From contig NZ_JADPZX010000001.1 in NCBI RefSeq assembly GCF_015712165.1, positions 7,149,501 to 7,213,500 of the forward strand: DNA of 64,000 bases, given 5' to 3'. Every line of letters starts with the position of its first letter. The stretch's first letter is position 1. The translations under genes were made by a program, and so were the position numbers. The notes under the pieces are model-generated. The model saw nothing but the letters and a program-made list of their open reading frames with translations. It made no database searches and was not told the DNA's origin. The DNA is from Streptomyces spinoverrucosus. Lineage in GTDB: Bacteria > Actinomycetota > Actinomycetes > Streptomycetales > Streptomycetaceae. Shown in pieces: positions 50,684 through 59,686 of this stretch.

Positions 50684-51928
50684 ATGGGGCCCGGTGGGAA
50701 CCGCGGCTGGCTGCTCCGCCTCGTCATCGCCTTCAGCTTCGCGCAGGGGGCGGTGTCGATGGCCCGGCCCGCCGTCTCCTACCGGGCCCTCGCGCTGGGC
50801 GCGGACGAACGGGCGGTCGGTGTGATCGCGGCCGTGTACGCCCTGCTCCCGCTGTTCGTCGCCGTCCCGCTGGGCCGCCGTACCGACCACGGCCGCTGCG
50901 CGCCCCTGCTGCCCGTCGGAGTGGTCCTCATCTCCGGCGGCTGCGCGCTCAGCGGCCTCGCCGACTCCCTCTGGGCGATGGCTGCCTGCAGCGGTGTGAT
51001 GGGCCTCGGCCACCTCAGCTTCGTCATCGGCGCGCAGTCCCTCGTCGCCCGCCAGTCCGCGCCGCACGAACAGGACCGCAACTTCGGCCACTTCACCATC
51101 GGCGCCTCCCTCGGCCAGTTGGTCGGCCCGATCGCGGCCGGTGCGCTGATCGGCGGGCACGACATGGCGAGCAGCAGCGCGCTCGCCCTGCTCGTCGCGG
51201 GCGCGGGCGCCGCGGTGGCGTTCACGTCGCTGTGGCGCATAGAGGATCGTCGTACGACGCCCAAGTCCGCGGCAGCGCGGGGCGACCGCGTCCCCGTCCA
51301 CCGCATCCTGCGTTCCCGGGGCGTGCCCGCGGGCATCCTCATCAGCCTCTCCGTGCTGTCCGCGACCGACGTGCTCACCGCCTACCTGCCGGTGGTCGGC
51401 GAGCACCGGGGTATCGCGCCCTCGGTGATCGGCCTGCTGCTCAGCCTGCGCGCGGCGGCCACCATCGCCTGCCGCCTGGTGCTGACCCCGCTGCTGAAGC
51501 TGGGCCGCACCCTGCTGCTCACCCTGAGCTGTCTGCTGGCGGCGCTGCTGTGCGCCGGCATCGCGCTGCCGCTGCCGGTGTGGGCGCTGGCTCTGGTCCT
51601 CGCGGCGCTCGGCTTCTGCCTCGGCGTCGGTCAGCCCCTCTCGATGACGACGGTCGTCCAGGCCGCCCCGGAGGGCGCCCGCTCCACCGCCCTCGCCCTC
51701 CGCCTGACCGGCAACCGCCTGGGCCAGGTCGCGGCCCCCGCCACGGCCGGCCTGATCGCCGGCGTGGCCGGAGTGGCGGCCCCGTTCGTGATGCTCGGCG
51801 GGCTGTTGCTGGCGTCGGCGGGGGTCGCGCTGCGCTCACCGACGCGAAGGTCCGAGGACACGCCGTCCACCGACCGACGCCCTCCATCCCGCCCGGCCGC
51901 GCGCGGGCGGGGCAGGAACAGCACCTGA
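50684..51928 (+). CDS. MFS transporter
   Basis: 414 aa with 12 predicted TM helices, start GGAGG 12 bases before ATG 50684. MFS signature between TM2 and TM3 is PLGRRTDHGR, with a second-half repeat SLRAAATIACRLVLTPLL. Highly basic C-terminal end (RGRGRNST). It lacks the antiporter motif C in clear form, so the substrate class (drug or nutrient) is open. Follows the citrate transporter by 40 bp and may share its transcript. Confidence 0.85.
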   Translation: MGPGGNRGWLLRLVIAFSFAQGAVSMARPAVSYRALALGADERAVGVIAAVYALLPLFVAVPLGRRTDHGRCAPLLPVGVVLISGGCALSGLADSLWAMAACSGVMGLGHLSFVIGAQSLVARQSAPHEQDRNFGHFTIGASLGQLVGPIAAGALIGGHDMASSSALALLVAGAGAAVAFTSLWRIEDRRTTPKSAAARGDRVPVHRILRSRGVPAGILISLSVLSATDVLTAYLPVVGEHRGIAPSVIGLLLSLRAAATIACRLVLTPLLKLGRTLLLTLSCLLAALLCAGIALPLPVWALALVLAALGFCLGVGQPLSMTTVVQAAPEGARSTALALRLTGNRLGQVAAPATAGLIAGVAGVAAPFVMLGGLLLASAGVALRSPTRRSEDTPSTDRRPPSRPAARGRGRNST

Positions 51929-52003
51929 CGGCGCCGAAGCGCCACGGCTTAGCGGCGTTTCGCAGTGCTCCGCTTCGCGGACGAAAGCGCCCTCACGTCC
52001 TGC

Positions 52004-52531
52004 GCCTGGCCCGGCGTCACGGCTTGGGCCTCGCCTGGTGTGATGGCCTGTGTTCCGCCGGGCGTTACGGCTTGCGCTCCGTCCGGTGCGATGGCCTGCG
52101 CCTGGCTCGGCGTTACGGCTTGGGCCTCGCCTGGTGTGGTGGCCTGTGTTCCGCCGGGCGTTACGGCTTGCGCTCCGTCCGGTGCGATGGCGTGCGCCTG
52201 GCCCTGCGTCACGGCTTGCGCCTCGCCTGGTGTGGTGGCCTGTGTTCCGCCGGGCGTTACGGCTTGCGCTCCGTCCGGTGCGATGGCGTGCGCCTGGCCC
52301 GGCGTCACGGCTTGCGCCTCGCCTGGTGTGATGGCCTGTGTTCCGCCGGGCGTCACGGCTTGCGCTCCGTCCGGTGCGATGGTCTGCGCCTGGCCCGGCC
52401 TCACGGCCTGCGTCCCGCCCGACCCCACGGCCTGCGTCCCGCCCGGCCTCACGGCCTGCGTCCCGCCCGACCCCACGGCCTGCGCCCCGCCCGACCCCAC
52501 GGCCTGCGCCCCGCCCGACCCCACCGCACGC
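52004..52531. repeat. minisatellite: 22 tandem 24-bp units, first 16 arranged as four 96-bp higher-order copies
   Basis: From 52004 units of exactly 24 bp follow without a break to 52531. Units of types a, b, c and d repeat in order four times (96-bp period: 52004, 52100, 52196, 52292), after which a newer, more uniform type fills 52388-52531. Because 24 is divisible by three, several frames stay open on both strands: on the + strand octapeptides of type APSGAMAC, on the minus strand of type GTQAVTPG. In the minus frame many differences are at third bases. No good ribosome site exists for either. Confidence 0.8.
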
Positions 52532-52664
52532 GCCCCCGCCCACAGCCCGAGCGCCCCCGCCCGCACCCCACGCGCCCCCCTTGCGCTCCCATACAGCCAA
52601 CGGATTCCGGTCCTTCGGCGCGGTCGCCGCATCCTGAGGAGCCGAGCCCGGTAAGGGATGGGGC

Positions 52665-53126
52665 ATGACTCTTCAACTCACCCGCACCCGTGTCGCCTTG
52701 GCGACCGCCGCCGCGCTGCTCGCCGTCGGAGCGCCCACCGCGTACGCCACCCTGGGCGAGGAGGCCCCCGTCGCCGCTCCCACGCCGGTGCGCGGCGAGG
52801 CGTACGCCGAGACCCGGCTCCTCTTCGGCACCGCGCGGCCCGACGGCGGACCGGCCGTCACGGACCGGCAGTTCATGGCCTTCGTCGACAAGGAGGTGAC
52901 CCCGGACTTCCCGGACGGGCTGACCGTGCAGAGCGGGCGCGGGCAGTGGCGGGACGCGAGCGGCACGATCGAGAAGGAGCGGTCGTACGAGCTGATCCTG
53001 CTCTATCCGGTGGGCGAGGCGGCGGTCAGTGACCGGAAGATCGAGGAGATCCGCCGGGACTACGAGAAGGCCTTCGGGCAGGAGTCGGTCGGGCGCGTGG
53101 ACGATCGGGTGCGCGTCGACTTCTGA
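52665..53126 (+). CDS. secreted DUF3574 protein
   Basis: 153 aa, ATG 52665. A Sec signal ([19 protein letters not shown]) is followed by the DUF3574 domain: YAETRLLFGTARPDGGPAVTDRQFMAFVDKEVTPDFPDGLTVQSGRGQW and the closing YEKAFGQESVGRVDDRVRVDF. The family is a small alpha/beta fold of unknown role in secreted or periplasmic proteins. It stands alone after the minisatellite. Confidence 0.87.
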   Translation: MTLQLTRTRVALATAAALLAVGAPTAYATLGEEAPVAAPTPVRGEAYAETRLLFGTARPDGGPAVTDRQFMAFVDKEVTPDFPDGLTVQSGRGQWRDASGTIEKERSYELILLYPVGEAAVSDRKIEEIRRDYEKAFGQESVGRVDDRVRVDF

Positions 53127-53174
53127 GCCGGTCGGCGGCGTTGCCGTACCCTCTCGGCGGGCCCTGGCGCGGAA

Positions 53175-53193
53175 AAACTATCGCCGCTAGTTT
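53175..53193. promoter_or_regulatory. operator candidate of the aldehyde dehydrogenase operon
   Basis: AAACTA-TCGCCGC-TAGTTT is a 6-bp inverted repeat with a 7-bp spacer, 36 bp before the gene. It has the same arms and spacing as the site at 59609-59627 (AAACTA-N7-TAATTT), which lies beside a TetR gene. Confidence 0.55.
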
Positions 53194-53228
53194 GGGTGCC
53201 GAAGACGCCGCAGTTCGGGAGGTAGGCC

Positions 53229-54617
53229 ATGAAGGCCCGGGACGGGATGTACATCGACGGCGCCTGGCGCCCCGCCGCAGGTCAGGACGTGATCGAGGTG
53301 GTGAACCCGGCCGACGAGCAGATCATCGGCCGGGTCCCCGCGGGCACCGCCGAGGACGTGGACCGGGCCGTGCGGGCCGCCCGCGCCGCCCTTCCGGCCT
53401 GGTCCGCCACACCGCCCGCCGAGCGGTCCGCGCGCCTGGCCGCCCTGCGCGACGCGCTGGCAGCCCGCAAGGACGAGATCGCCGAGACGGTCACCGCCGA
53501 GCTGGGCTCACCGCTGCCCTTCTCGCAGTCGGTGCACGCGGGCCTGCCGATCGCGGTCGCGGGCTCGTACGCCGAGCTGGCCGCGACCTACGCGTTCGAG
53601 GAGAAGGTCGGCAACTCGACCGTCTACCAGGAGCCGGTCGGCGTGGTCGGCGCGATCACGCCGTGGAACTACCCCCTGCACCAGATCGTCGCCAAGGTCG
53701 CCCCGGCCCTCGCCGCGGGCTGCACGGTCGTACTGAAGCCCGCCGAGGACACCCCGCTGGTCGCGCAGCTCTTCGCGGAGGCGGTGCACGAGGCGGGCGT
53801 CCCGGCCGGTGTCTTCAACCTGGTCACCGGCATCGGCCCGGTGGCCGGGCAGGCGCTCGCCGAGCACCCGGGCGTCGACCTGGTCTCCTTCACCGGCTCC
53901 ACCGCGGTCGGCAGGCGGATCGCCGCCACGGCCGGGGCCGCGGTGAAGAAGGTCGCCCTCGAACTGGGCGGCAAGTCCGCCAACGTCATCCTGCCGAGCG
54001 CCGACCTCGCCAGGGCGGTCAACGTCGGCGTGGCCAACGTGATGTCCAACTCCGGGCAGACCTGCAGCGCGTGGACCCGGATGCTCGTGCACTCCTCGCA
54101 GTACACCGCCGCCGTCGAGCTGGCCGTCGCCGCGGCCGCCAAGTACGGCGAGCGCGTCGGGCCCCTGGTGAACGCCCGGCAGCGCGACCGGGTGCGCGGC
54201 TACATCGAGAAGGGTGTGGCCGAGGGCGCCCGCCTGGTCGCGGGCGGCGTCGAGTCCCCGCGTGAGCGTGGCTACTTCGTCAGCCCGACCGTCTTCGCGG
54301 ACGTCACCCCGGAGATGACCATCGCCCAGGAGGAGATCTTCGGGCCGGTCCTGTCGATCCTGCGGTACGAGGACGAGGCGGACGCCCTGCGGATCGCGAA
54401 CGGCACGGTGTACGGGCTCGCCGGCGCGGTCTGGGCGGGCGACGAGGCCGAGGCGGTGGCCTTCGCACGCCGGATGGAGACGGGCCAGGTCGACATCAAC
54501 GGCGGCCGCTTCAACCCGCTCGCGCCCTTCGGCGGATACAAGCAGTCGGGCGTGGGCCGGGAACTCGGCGCACACGGCCTGACCGAGTACCTCCAGACCA
54601 AGTCCCTCCAGTTCTAA
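53229..54617 (+). CDS. aldehyde dehydrogenase (NAD(P)+-dependent)
   Basis: 462 aa, GGGAGG 5-10 bases before ATG 53229. Oxidises an aldehyde to the acid. Key residues: Asn147 (TPWNYP), Glu245 ([10 protein letters not shown]) and the nucleophile Cys279 (NSGQTCSA); cofactor motif [11 protein letters not shown]. The chain is shorter than the 480-500 aa norm by a trimmed N-terminus, but all motifs are present. Fifteen bases separate it from an alcohol dehydrogenase, so the pair could convert an alcohol to an acid through the free aldehyde. Confidence 0.94.
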   Translation: MKARDGMYIDGAWRPAAGQDVIEVVNPADEQIIGRVPAGTAEDVDRAVRAARAALPAWSATPPAERSARLAALRDALAARKDEIAETVTAELGSPLPFSQSVHAGLPIAVAGSYAELAATYAFEEKVGNSTVYQEPVGVVGAITPWNYPLHQIVAKVAPALAAGCTVVLKPAEDTPLVAQLFAEAVHEAGVPAGVFNLVTGIGPVAGQALAEHPGVDLVSFTGSTAVGRRIAATAGAAVKKVALELGGKSANVILPSADLARAVNVGVANVMSNSGQTCSAWTRMLVHSSQYTAAVELAVAAAAKYGERVGPLVNARQRDRVRGYIEKGVAEGARLVAGGVESPRERGYFVSPTVFADVTPEMTIAQEEIFGPVLSILRYEDEADALRIANGTVYGLAGAVWAGDEAEAVAFARRMETGQVDINGGRFNPLAPFGGYKQSGVGRELGAHGLTEYLQTKSLQF

Positions 54618-54631
54618 GGGAGTTCACTGCC

Positions 54632-55717
54632 ATGGCTGTGCGTGCCGCCGTCCTTCCGGCTGTCGGTGCCCCACTGGAGGTCACGGAGATCGACCTGCCC
54701 GAGCCCGGCCCCGGCCGGATCCGGGTCCGCCTCGCCGCGGCCGGGGTGTGCCACTCCGACCTCTCCCTGTCCAACGGCACCATGCGCGTCCCGGTCCCGG
54801 CCGTCCTCGGCCACGAGGGCGCGGGCACGGTCGTCGCCGTCGGCGAGGGGGTCACGCACCTCGCGCCGGGCGACGGCGTGGTCCTCAACTGGGCCCCGTC
54901 GTGCGGCGACTGCCCGGCCTGCGCGCGCGGTGAGGTCTGGCTGTGCGCCAACGCCCTGAACGGCTCCGCCGACGTCCACGCCCACCGCACGTCCGACGGC
55001 GCCGAGCTGCACCCCGGCCTGAACGTGGCGGCGTTCGCGGAGGAGACGGTGGTGCCGACGTCCTGCGCCCTGCCCGCGCCGCAGGGCGTCCCCCTGACCG
55101 ACGCCGCGCTCCTGGGCTGCGCGGTCCTCACGGGCTACGGCGCCGTGCACCACTCGGCGAAAGTCCAGCCGGGCGAGACGGTCGCGGTGTTCGGCGTCGG
55201 CGGCGTGGGCCTGGCGGCGATCCAGTCGGCGCGTATCGCGGGCGCCTCCCGGATCGTCGCGGTGGACATCTCCCCGGAGAAGGAGGAGCTGGCCCGCGCG
55301 GCCGGCGCCACCGACTACGTCGTCGCCTCCGACACCACCGCCCGCGAGATCCGCGCCCTGACCGGCAAGCAGGGCGTCGACGTGGCGGTGGAGTGCGTGG
55401 GCCGGGCGGTCACCATCCGCACGGCCTGGGAGTCGACCCGCCGCGGCGGCCGGACGACGGTGGTCGGCATCGGCGGCAAGGACCAGCAGGTCTCCTTCAA
55501 CGCCCTGGAGATCTTCCACTGGGGCCGCACCCTCTCGGGCTGCGTCTACGGCAACTCCAACCCCGAGCAGGACCTGCCGGTCCTCGCCGACCACATCCGC
55601 GCGGGCCGCCTCGACCTGTCCACGCTGGTGACGGAACGGATCGCCCTGGACGGCATCCCGGCGGCGTTCGAGAACATGCTGGCGGGCAAGGGCGGACGGG
55701 CGCTGGTGGTGTTCTGA
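54632..55717 (+). CDS. zinc-dependent alcohol dehydrogenase (MDR class III-like)
   Basis: 361 aa. Catalytic zinc ligands Cys40 (GVCHSDL), His61-Glu62 (GHEGAGTV); structural zinc Cys91, 94, 97 and 105 (CGDCPACARGEVWLC); NAD motif GVGGVGLAA with Asp223-like (VAVDISPEK) after it, which favours NAD over NADP. It belongs to the S-hydroxymethyl-thiol (glutathione/mycothiol) and benzyl-alcohol type. Immediately downstream of aldehyde dehydrogenase and followed by a terminator. Confidence 0.93.
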   Translation: MAVRAAVLPAVGAPLEVTEIDLPEPGPGRIRVRLAAAGVCHSDLSLSNGTMRVPVPAVLGHEGAGTVVAVGEGVTHLAPGDGVVLNWAPSCGDCPACARGEVWLCANALNGSADVHAHRTSDGAELHPGLNVAAFAEETVVPTSCALPAPQGVPLTDAALLGCAVLTGYGAVHHSAKVQPGETVAVFGVGGVGLAAIQSARIAGASRIVAVDISPEKEELARAAGATDYVVASDTTAREIRALTGKQGVDVAVECVGRAVTIRTAWESTRRGGRTTVVGIGGKDQQVSFNALEIFHWGRTLSGCVYGNSNPEQDLPVLADHIRAGRLDLSTLVTERIALDGIPAAFENMLAGKGGRALVVF

Positions 55718-55723
55718 CGCCCC

Positions 55724-55752
55724 GGGGGACCCGGGCCGCGCCCGGGTCCCCC
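55724..55752 (+). terminator. hairpin terminator after the alcohol dehydrogenase
   Basis: Perfect 12-bp stem, GGGGGACCCGGG (55724-55735) with its complement at 55741-55752 and a 5-nt loop, 6 bp after the stop. Confidence 0.8.
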
Positions 55753-55864
55753 GACCTGCCCGCGTTCTTTCCGTCGGTAACTTCGTGCACGACCGTTGAC
55801 CCCATACCGTCCGGTCAGTACGTTCCCGGGAACGTCCCCACCGCACCCACCGGAGTGTGCATCC

Positions 55865-57190
55865 ATGGACACGTCCCCCTCCACCGAGCCCGCCGCTCCC
55901 ACCACCGCCGGCCCCGCGGACAACCGCCGCAGAGTGGCCACCGCCGCCGCCCTCGCCTCCGCCGTCGAGTGGTACGACTACTTCGTCTTCGGCATCGCCG
56001 CCGCCCTGATCCTCGGCGACCTCTACTTCCCCGCTGGCAGCCCCACCGCCGGCGTACTCGCCGCCTTCGCCACCTTCGCCGTCGGCTTCCTCGCCCGCCC
56101 CCTCGGCGGCATCGTCGCCGGTCACCTCGGCGACAAGCGGGGCCGCAAGCCGATGCTGGTCCTCGCGCTCACGCTCATGGGCGTCGCCACCACCGGCATC
56201 GGTCTGCTGCCGACGTACGAGACGATCGGCGTCGCCGCCCCGATCCTGCTCGTCGTCCTCCGTGTCGCGCAGGGCGTCGCCGTCGGCGCCCAGTGGGGCG
56301 GCGCGATGCTGCTGGCCACCGAGTACGCGCCCGAGGGCAAGCGCGGCGTCTACGGCAGCGTCGTCCAACTCGGCGTCCCCATCGGCGTGGTGACCGCCAA
56401 CACGGTCTTCCTGCTGGCCGGTGCCCTCACCTCGGAGTCGGCGTTCGAGGCCTGGGGCTGGCGGGTGCCCTTCCTGGTCGGCGTCCTCGTGCTCGGCCTC
56501 GCCTGGTACATCCACACCCGCGTCGAGGAGACCCCCGAATTCCGCGAGGCGGAGCGGGCGCTGGCCGAGCAGGAGCAGTCGGAGCAGAGCAGCCCGCTGC
56601 GCACGATCCTGCGCCACCACCTCGGCACGGTCCTGCTCGCCGGCGGCTCCTTCGCCGTGAACACCGCGACGTTCTACATCATCATCACCGGCGTCCTCGA
56701 CTACACCACCCGCGAACTCGGCATGGAGCGCGGCGCGGTCCTCGCCGTCTCCCTCTGCGTCAGTCTCACCCAGATCGTCCTGATCCCCGCCTCGGCCGCG
56801 CTCTCCGACCGCGTCGGCCGGATCAGGGTCTACGCCCTCGGCGCGGTCGGCATCGCGCTGTGGGCCGTACCGCTGTTCCTGCTGATAGACACCGGTTCAC
56901 TGCTGTGGCTGGCCGTCGGCACCTTCGTCGCCAGCTGCTTCCTCAGCATCATGTACGGCCCTCAGGCCGCCCTGTTCGCCGAGCTGTTCACGCCCGAGAT
57001 GCGCTACACCGGCGCCTCGCTCGGCTACCAGATCGCGGCCGTGGGCGGCGGCGGACTCGCCCCGTTCGTCATGGTGCTGCTCCTGGAGGCGACCGGCACG
57101 TCGATGGCGGTGTCCGGCTACATCATCGGCCTCGCCGTGATCGCGCTGCTGTCCATCAAGGTGCTTGCCGACAGGGCCCGTTCACGCTGA
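55865..57190 (+). CDS. MHS-family MFS transporter
   Basis: 441 aa from ATG 55865. MHS (metabolite:proton symporter) hallmarks: SAVEWYDYFVFG in TM1, RPLGGIVAGHLGDKRGRKPMLV between TM2 and TM3, GAQWGGAMLLATEYAPEGKRG and RVEETPEF in the loop after TM6. These transport organic acids, betaines or aromatic acids. It follows the aldehyde/alcohol dehydrogenase operon and could bring in its substrate. Its stop overlaps the converging EamA gene by nine bases. Confidence 0.9.
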   Translation: MDTSPSTEPAAPTTAGPADNRRRVATAAALASAVEWYDYFVFGIAAALILGDLYFPAGSPTAGVLAAFATFAVGFLARPLGGIVAGHLGDKRGRKPMLVLALTLMGVATTGIGLLPTYETIGVAAPILLVVLRVAQGVAVGAQWGGAMLLATEYAPEGKRGVYGSVVQLGVPIGVVTANTVFLLAGALTSESAFEAWGWRVPFLVGVLVLGLAWYIHTRVEETPEFREAERALAEQEQSEQSSPLRTILRHHLGTVLLAGGSFAVNTATFYIIITGVLDYTTRELGMERGAVLAVSLCVSLTQIVLIPASAALSDRVGRIRVYALGAVGIALWAVPLFLLIDTGSLLWLAVGTFVASCFLSIMYGPQAALFAELFTPEMRYTGASLGYQIAAVGGGGLAPFVMVLLLEATGTSMAVSGYIIGLAVIALLSIKVLADRARSR

Positions 57191-58117
57191 CTCGCGGGCA
57201 CTCTCGGGTCGTGGTGCCGCCGCCACGACCCGAGACCTCCGCGGCCGGGACCGCGACACCGCCACCCCGGCCAGGCACAGCGCCCCGCCCGCCAGCGTGA
57301 CCAGCCCGGGCGTCTCGCCCAGCGCCAGCCACGACATCAGCACGACCAGGGCGGGAACGGCGTACGTCGTCGCGCCCATGCGGCTGGCGGTCGTACGGGA
57401 CAGGGCGTACGCCCAGGTGGTGAAGGCGAGCGCGGTCGGGAAGACGCCCAGGTACACCATGTTGAGGGTGGCCGACAGCGGCGCCTCGGCCGCCTGGGTC
57501 ACCAGTTGCCACGAGAACGGCAGACAGCACACCGCCCCGACCAGGCATCCGAACGTCGTCACCTGTAGCACGCTCGCCTGCCCGAGGGCCGGTTTCTGCG
57601 CCACCACGCCGCTCGCGTACCCCACCGCGGCCAGCAGGCACAGCACCACTCCGAACACCGACGAGCCGCCCTCGCCCGCCATCGACAGTCCCACCGTCAC
57701 CGCGCCGGCGAACGACACCGCCATCCCCGCCAGCAGCCGCGGCGGCATCGGATCGCCGAGCAGCCGGGCGCCGAGCAGCGCGACGAGGATCGGGCCGACG
57801 TTCACGACCAGGGCCGCCGTACCGGCGTCGACCTGCTGTTCGCCCCAGTTGAGGGCGACCATGTAGAAGCCGAACCACAGCACGCCCGATATCGCGATCC
57901 CGCGCCAGGCCGACCGAGGCGGCCACCCCTCCCGTCGGACGAGGAGGAACAGCCCCAGCACCAGGGTGCCCGCGAGCAGCCGCCCGAGCGCCAGGGCGCC
58001 CGGCGAGTACGCGGCACCCGCGCTGCGGATCGAGACGAAGGCGGAGGCCCACAGCACCACGGTGACCGTGGCGGCACCGGCGGCCAGCAACCCGGTGGGG
58101 CGCGAAGAGCTCATCAT
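57182..58117 (-). CDS. EamA/DMT family transporter
   Basis: 311 aa with ten TM helices in two EamA repeats (WASAFVSIRSAGAAYSPGALALGR; CLLAAVGYASGVVAQKPALGQ). RhaT/YdcZ-like exporters of amino acids or metabolites. The ArsR-type gene lies 64 bp upstream on the same strand and probably controls it. Overlaps the MHS transporter gene tail to tail. Confidence 0.9.
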   Translation of the reverse strand: MMSSSRPTGLLAAGAATVTVVLWASAFVSIRSAGAAYSPGALALGRLLAGTLVLGLFLLVRREGWPPRSAWRGIAISGVLWFGFYMVALNWGEQQVDAGTAALVVNVGPILVALLGARLLGDPMPPRLLAGMAVSFAGAVTVGLSMAGEGGSSVFGVVLCLLAAVGYASGVVAQKPALGQASVLQVTTFGCLVGAVCCLPFSWQLVTQAAEAPLSATLNMVYLGVFPTALAFTTWAYALSRTTASRMGATTYAVPALVVLMSWLALGETPGLVTLAGGALCLAGVAVSRSRPRRSRVVAAAPRPESARESA

Positions 58118-58181
58118 GCTCCTGAGGCTAGGTGGGGCAGGGGGACGGAAGCTCGCGGATTTCGGACCAGCAGCCCGGCGC

Positions 58182-58895
58182 TCAGCGCAGCGCGGCCGGG
58201 TCGATGCCGAGCAGACCGGACAGTGCGCGCTCGCCGGCGGGCGTCACCCGCACCGCCCGTTGAGAGCCGATGCGCACACACCAGCCGGTGTCGAGGGCGT
58301 GCCGGCACAGGGCCGCGCCCGCGACACCCGCGAGATGCGGGCGGCGCTCGGTCCAGTCCAGGCACCCGCGGGCCAGCGGGCGACGGCCGGTCCGGTCGAG
58401 GACGATGCCCGCCTCGCCGAACCACCGCAGCCCCGCGTCCGTGAGCGCGAACCCGGTGTTCTGCCGCAGCAGCCCGCGTGCGGTCAGCGCGTCGGTGACC
58501 GTGATGCCGAGCCGGCCGGCGAAATGGTCGTAGCAGGTGCGGCCGCGGGCCATGGCCGACCCGGCACTCGACTGGCGCAGCCCGCCCGGCCGTCGGACCA
58601 GGGCACCGGGCGCGACCTGCGCGGCCAGATCCTCCACCAGCTGCGCGATCCGCGCGTCGGCCAGCCGCACGTACCGGTGCCGTCCCTGCCGCTCCTCGGT
58701 CAGCATCCCGCCCGCGACGAGTTTGCCGAGATGCTCGCTCGCCGTCGACGCGGCCACCCCGGCGTGCCGCGCCAGCTCACCGGCGGTCCACGCCCGCCCG
58801 TCGAGCAGCGCCAGCAGACAGGAGGCCCGTGTCTCGTCGGCGATCAGCCCGGCGAGCCGCGCGAGCGCCGGAGCCCGGGGATCCGTTGAGGTCAT
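58182..58895 (-). CDS. ArsR-type winged-helix regulator
   Basis: 237 aa from ATG 58895 (MTSTDPRAPALARLAGL). HTH: DETRASCLLALLDGRAWTAGELARHAGVAASTASEHLGKLVAGGMLTEERQGRHRYVRL. After it is a long C-terminal domain of about 140 residues (TCYDHFAGRLGITVTDALTARGLL) instead of the metal-binding sites of small ArsR proteins. Conserved TCYDH recurs in related actinomycete regulators; the ligand is not known. Precedes the EamA gene. Confidence 0.85.
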   Translation of the reverse strand: MTSTDPRAPALARLAGLIADETRASCLLALLDGRAWTAGELARHAGVAASTASEHLGKLVAGGMLTEERQGRHRYVRLADARIAQLVEDLAAQVAPGALVRRPGGLRQSSAGSAMARGRTCYDHFAGRLGITVTDALTARGLLRQNTGFALTDAGLRWFGEAGIVLDRTGRRPLARGCLDWTERRPHLAGVAGAALCRHALDTGWCVRIGSQRAVRVTPAGERALSGLLGIDPAALR

Positions 58896-58941
58896 GGCCC
58901 CAGCATGGGACACGCACGTTTCGGTGCCCACCGAACCGTCC

Positions 58942-59583
58942 CTACACGGGCCGCGCGACCTGCTCGTACTGCTGCGCCAATCCGTCCAGCAGCGCGCCGA
59001 GCCCCGTCTCGAACGCCCGCTCGTCGATCTTCTCCTGCCGCTCGGCGAGGAGGTGCGCCTGCCCGAGATGGGGGTAGTCGGCGGGGTCGTACGCGCTCTC
59101 GTCGGTCACGAAACCGCCGGCGAACGAGCCGAGCGCGGAGCCCATGATGAAGTACCGCATCAGCGCGCCGATGGACGTGGCCTGCGCCGGCGGCCAGCCC
59201 GCGTCGACCATCGCGCCGTAGACCGCGTCCGCGAGGCGCAGGGCGGCCGGGCGGCGGCCGGGGCCACGGGCCAGCACCGGGACGATGTTCGGGTGGTCGC
59301 GCAGGGCGGCCCGGTAGGAGACCGCCCAGTCGTGCAGCGCGGTCCGCCAGTCCCGCCCGTCCTCGAACATCGACAGATCGACCTGCGCGCTCACCGAGTC
59401 GGCGACCGCCTCCAGGATCTCGTCCTTGGTGCGGAAGTGGTTGTACAGCGAGGGCCCGCTCACCCCCAGCTCCGCGGCGAGCCGCCGGGTGGAGACGGCC
59501 GCGAGTCCCTCCGTGTCCACCAACTGCCGGGCCGTGGCGACGATCCGGTCGGTGCTGAGCAGGGGCTTGCGCGGTCGGGCCAT
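58942..59583 (-). CDS. TetR family regulator
   Basis: 213 aa from ATG 59583. HTH: STDRIVATARQLVDTEGLAAVSTRRLAAELGVSGPSLYNHFRTKDEILEAVA. The C-terminal domain is of the TetR_C_7-like type. It is divergent from the acyl-CoA dehydrogenase and the AAACTA-N7-TAATTT site (59609-59627) lies between them, so it probably represses both; a similar site occurs before the aldehyde dehydrogenase. Confidence 0.88.
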   Translation of the reverse strand: MARPRKPLLSTDRIVATARQLVDTEGLAAVSTRRLAAELGVSGPSLYNHFRTKDEILEAVADSVSAQVDLSMFEDGRDWRTALHDWAVSYRAALRDHPNIVPVLARGPGRRPAALRLADAVYGAMVDAGWPPAQATSIGALMRYFIMGSALGSFAGGFVTDESAYDPADYPHLGQAHLLAERQEKIDERAFETGLGALLDGLAQQYEQVARPV

Positions 59584-59608
59584 GGCGCACATAGTAGGGC
59601 TGAGCCAG

Positions 59609-59627
59609 AAACTAGCACTGCTAATTT
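59609..59627. promoter_or_regulatory. TetR operator between tetR and acyl-CoA dehydrogenase
   Basis: AAACTAGCACTGCTAATTT is a 19-bp palindrome around C59618 with one mismatched pair, 26 bp before the TetR start and 60 bp before the dehydrogenase start. Confidence 0.7.
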
Positions 59628-59686
59628 AAATGTACGGCTTTCAAGGTGTCCTTTGGTGTGGATGACGTTGTATGGGGTGATGTGTC

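Noticed and set aside
52004..52531. CRISPR array
   Set aside because: Units are contiguous 24-bp repeats without unique spacers, and there are no cas genes.
51949..52632. 227-codon minus-strand gene over the minisatellite
   Set aside because: No ribosome site at the start, odd Arg/Gly-rich N-terminus, and comparable open frames in other phases because the unit is a multiple of three. Kept as a finding, not as a gene.
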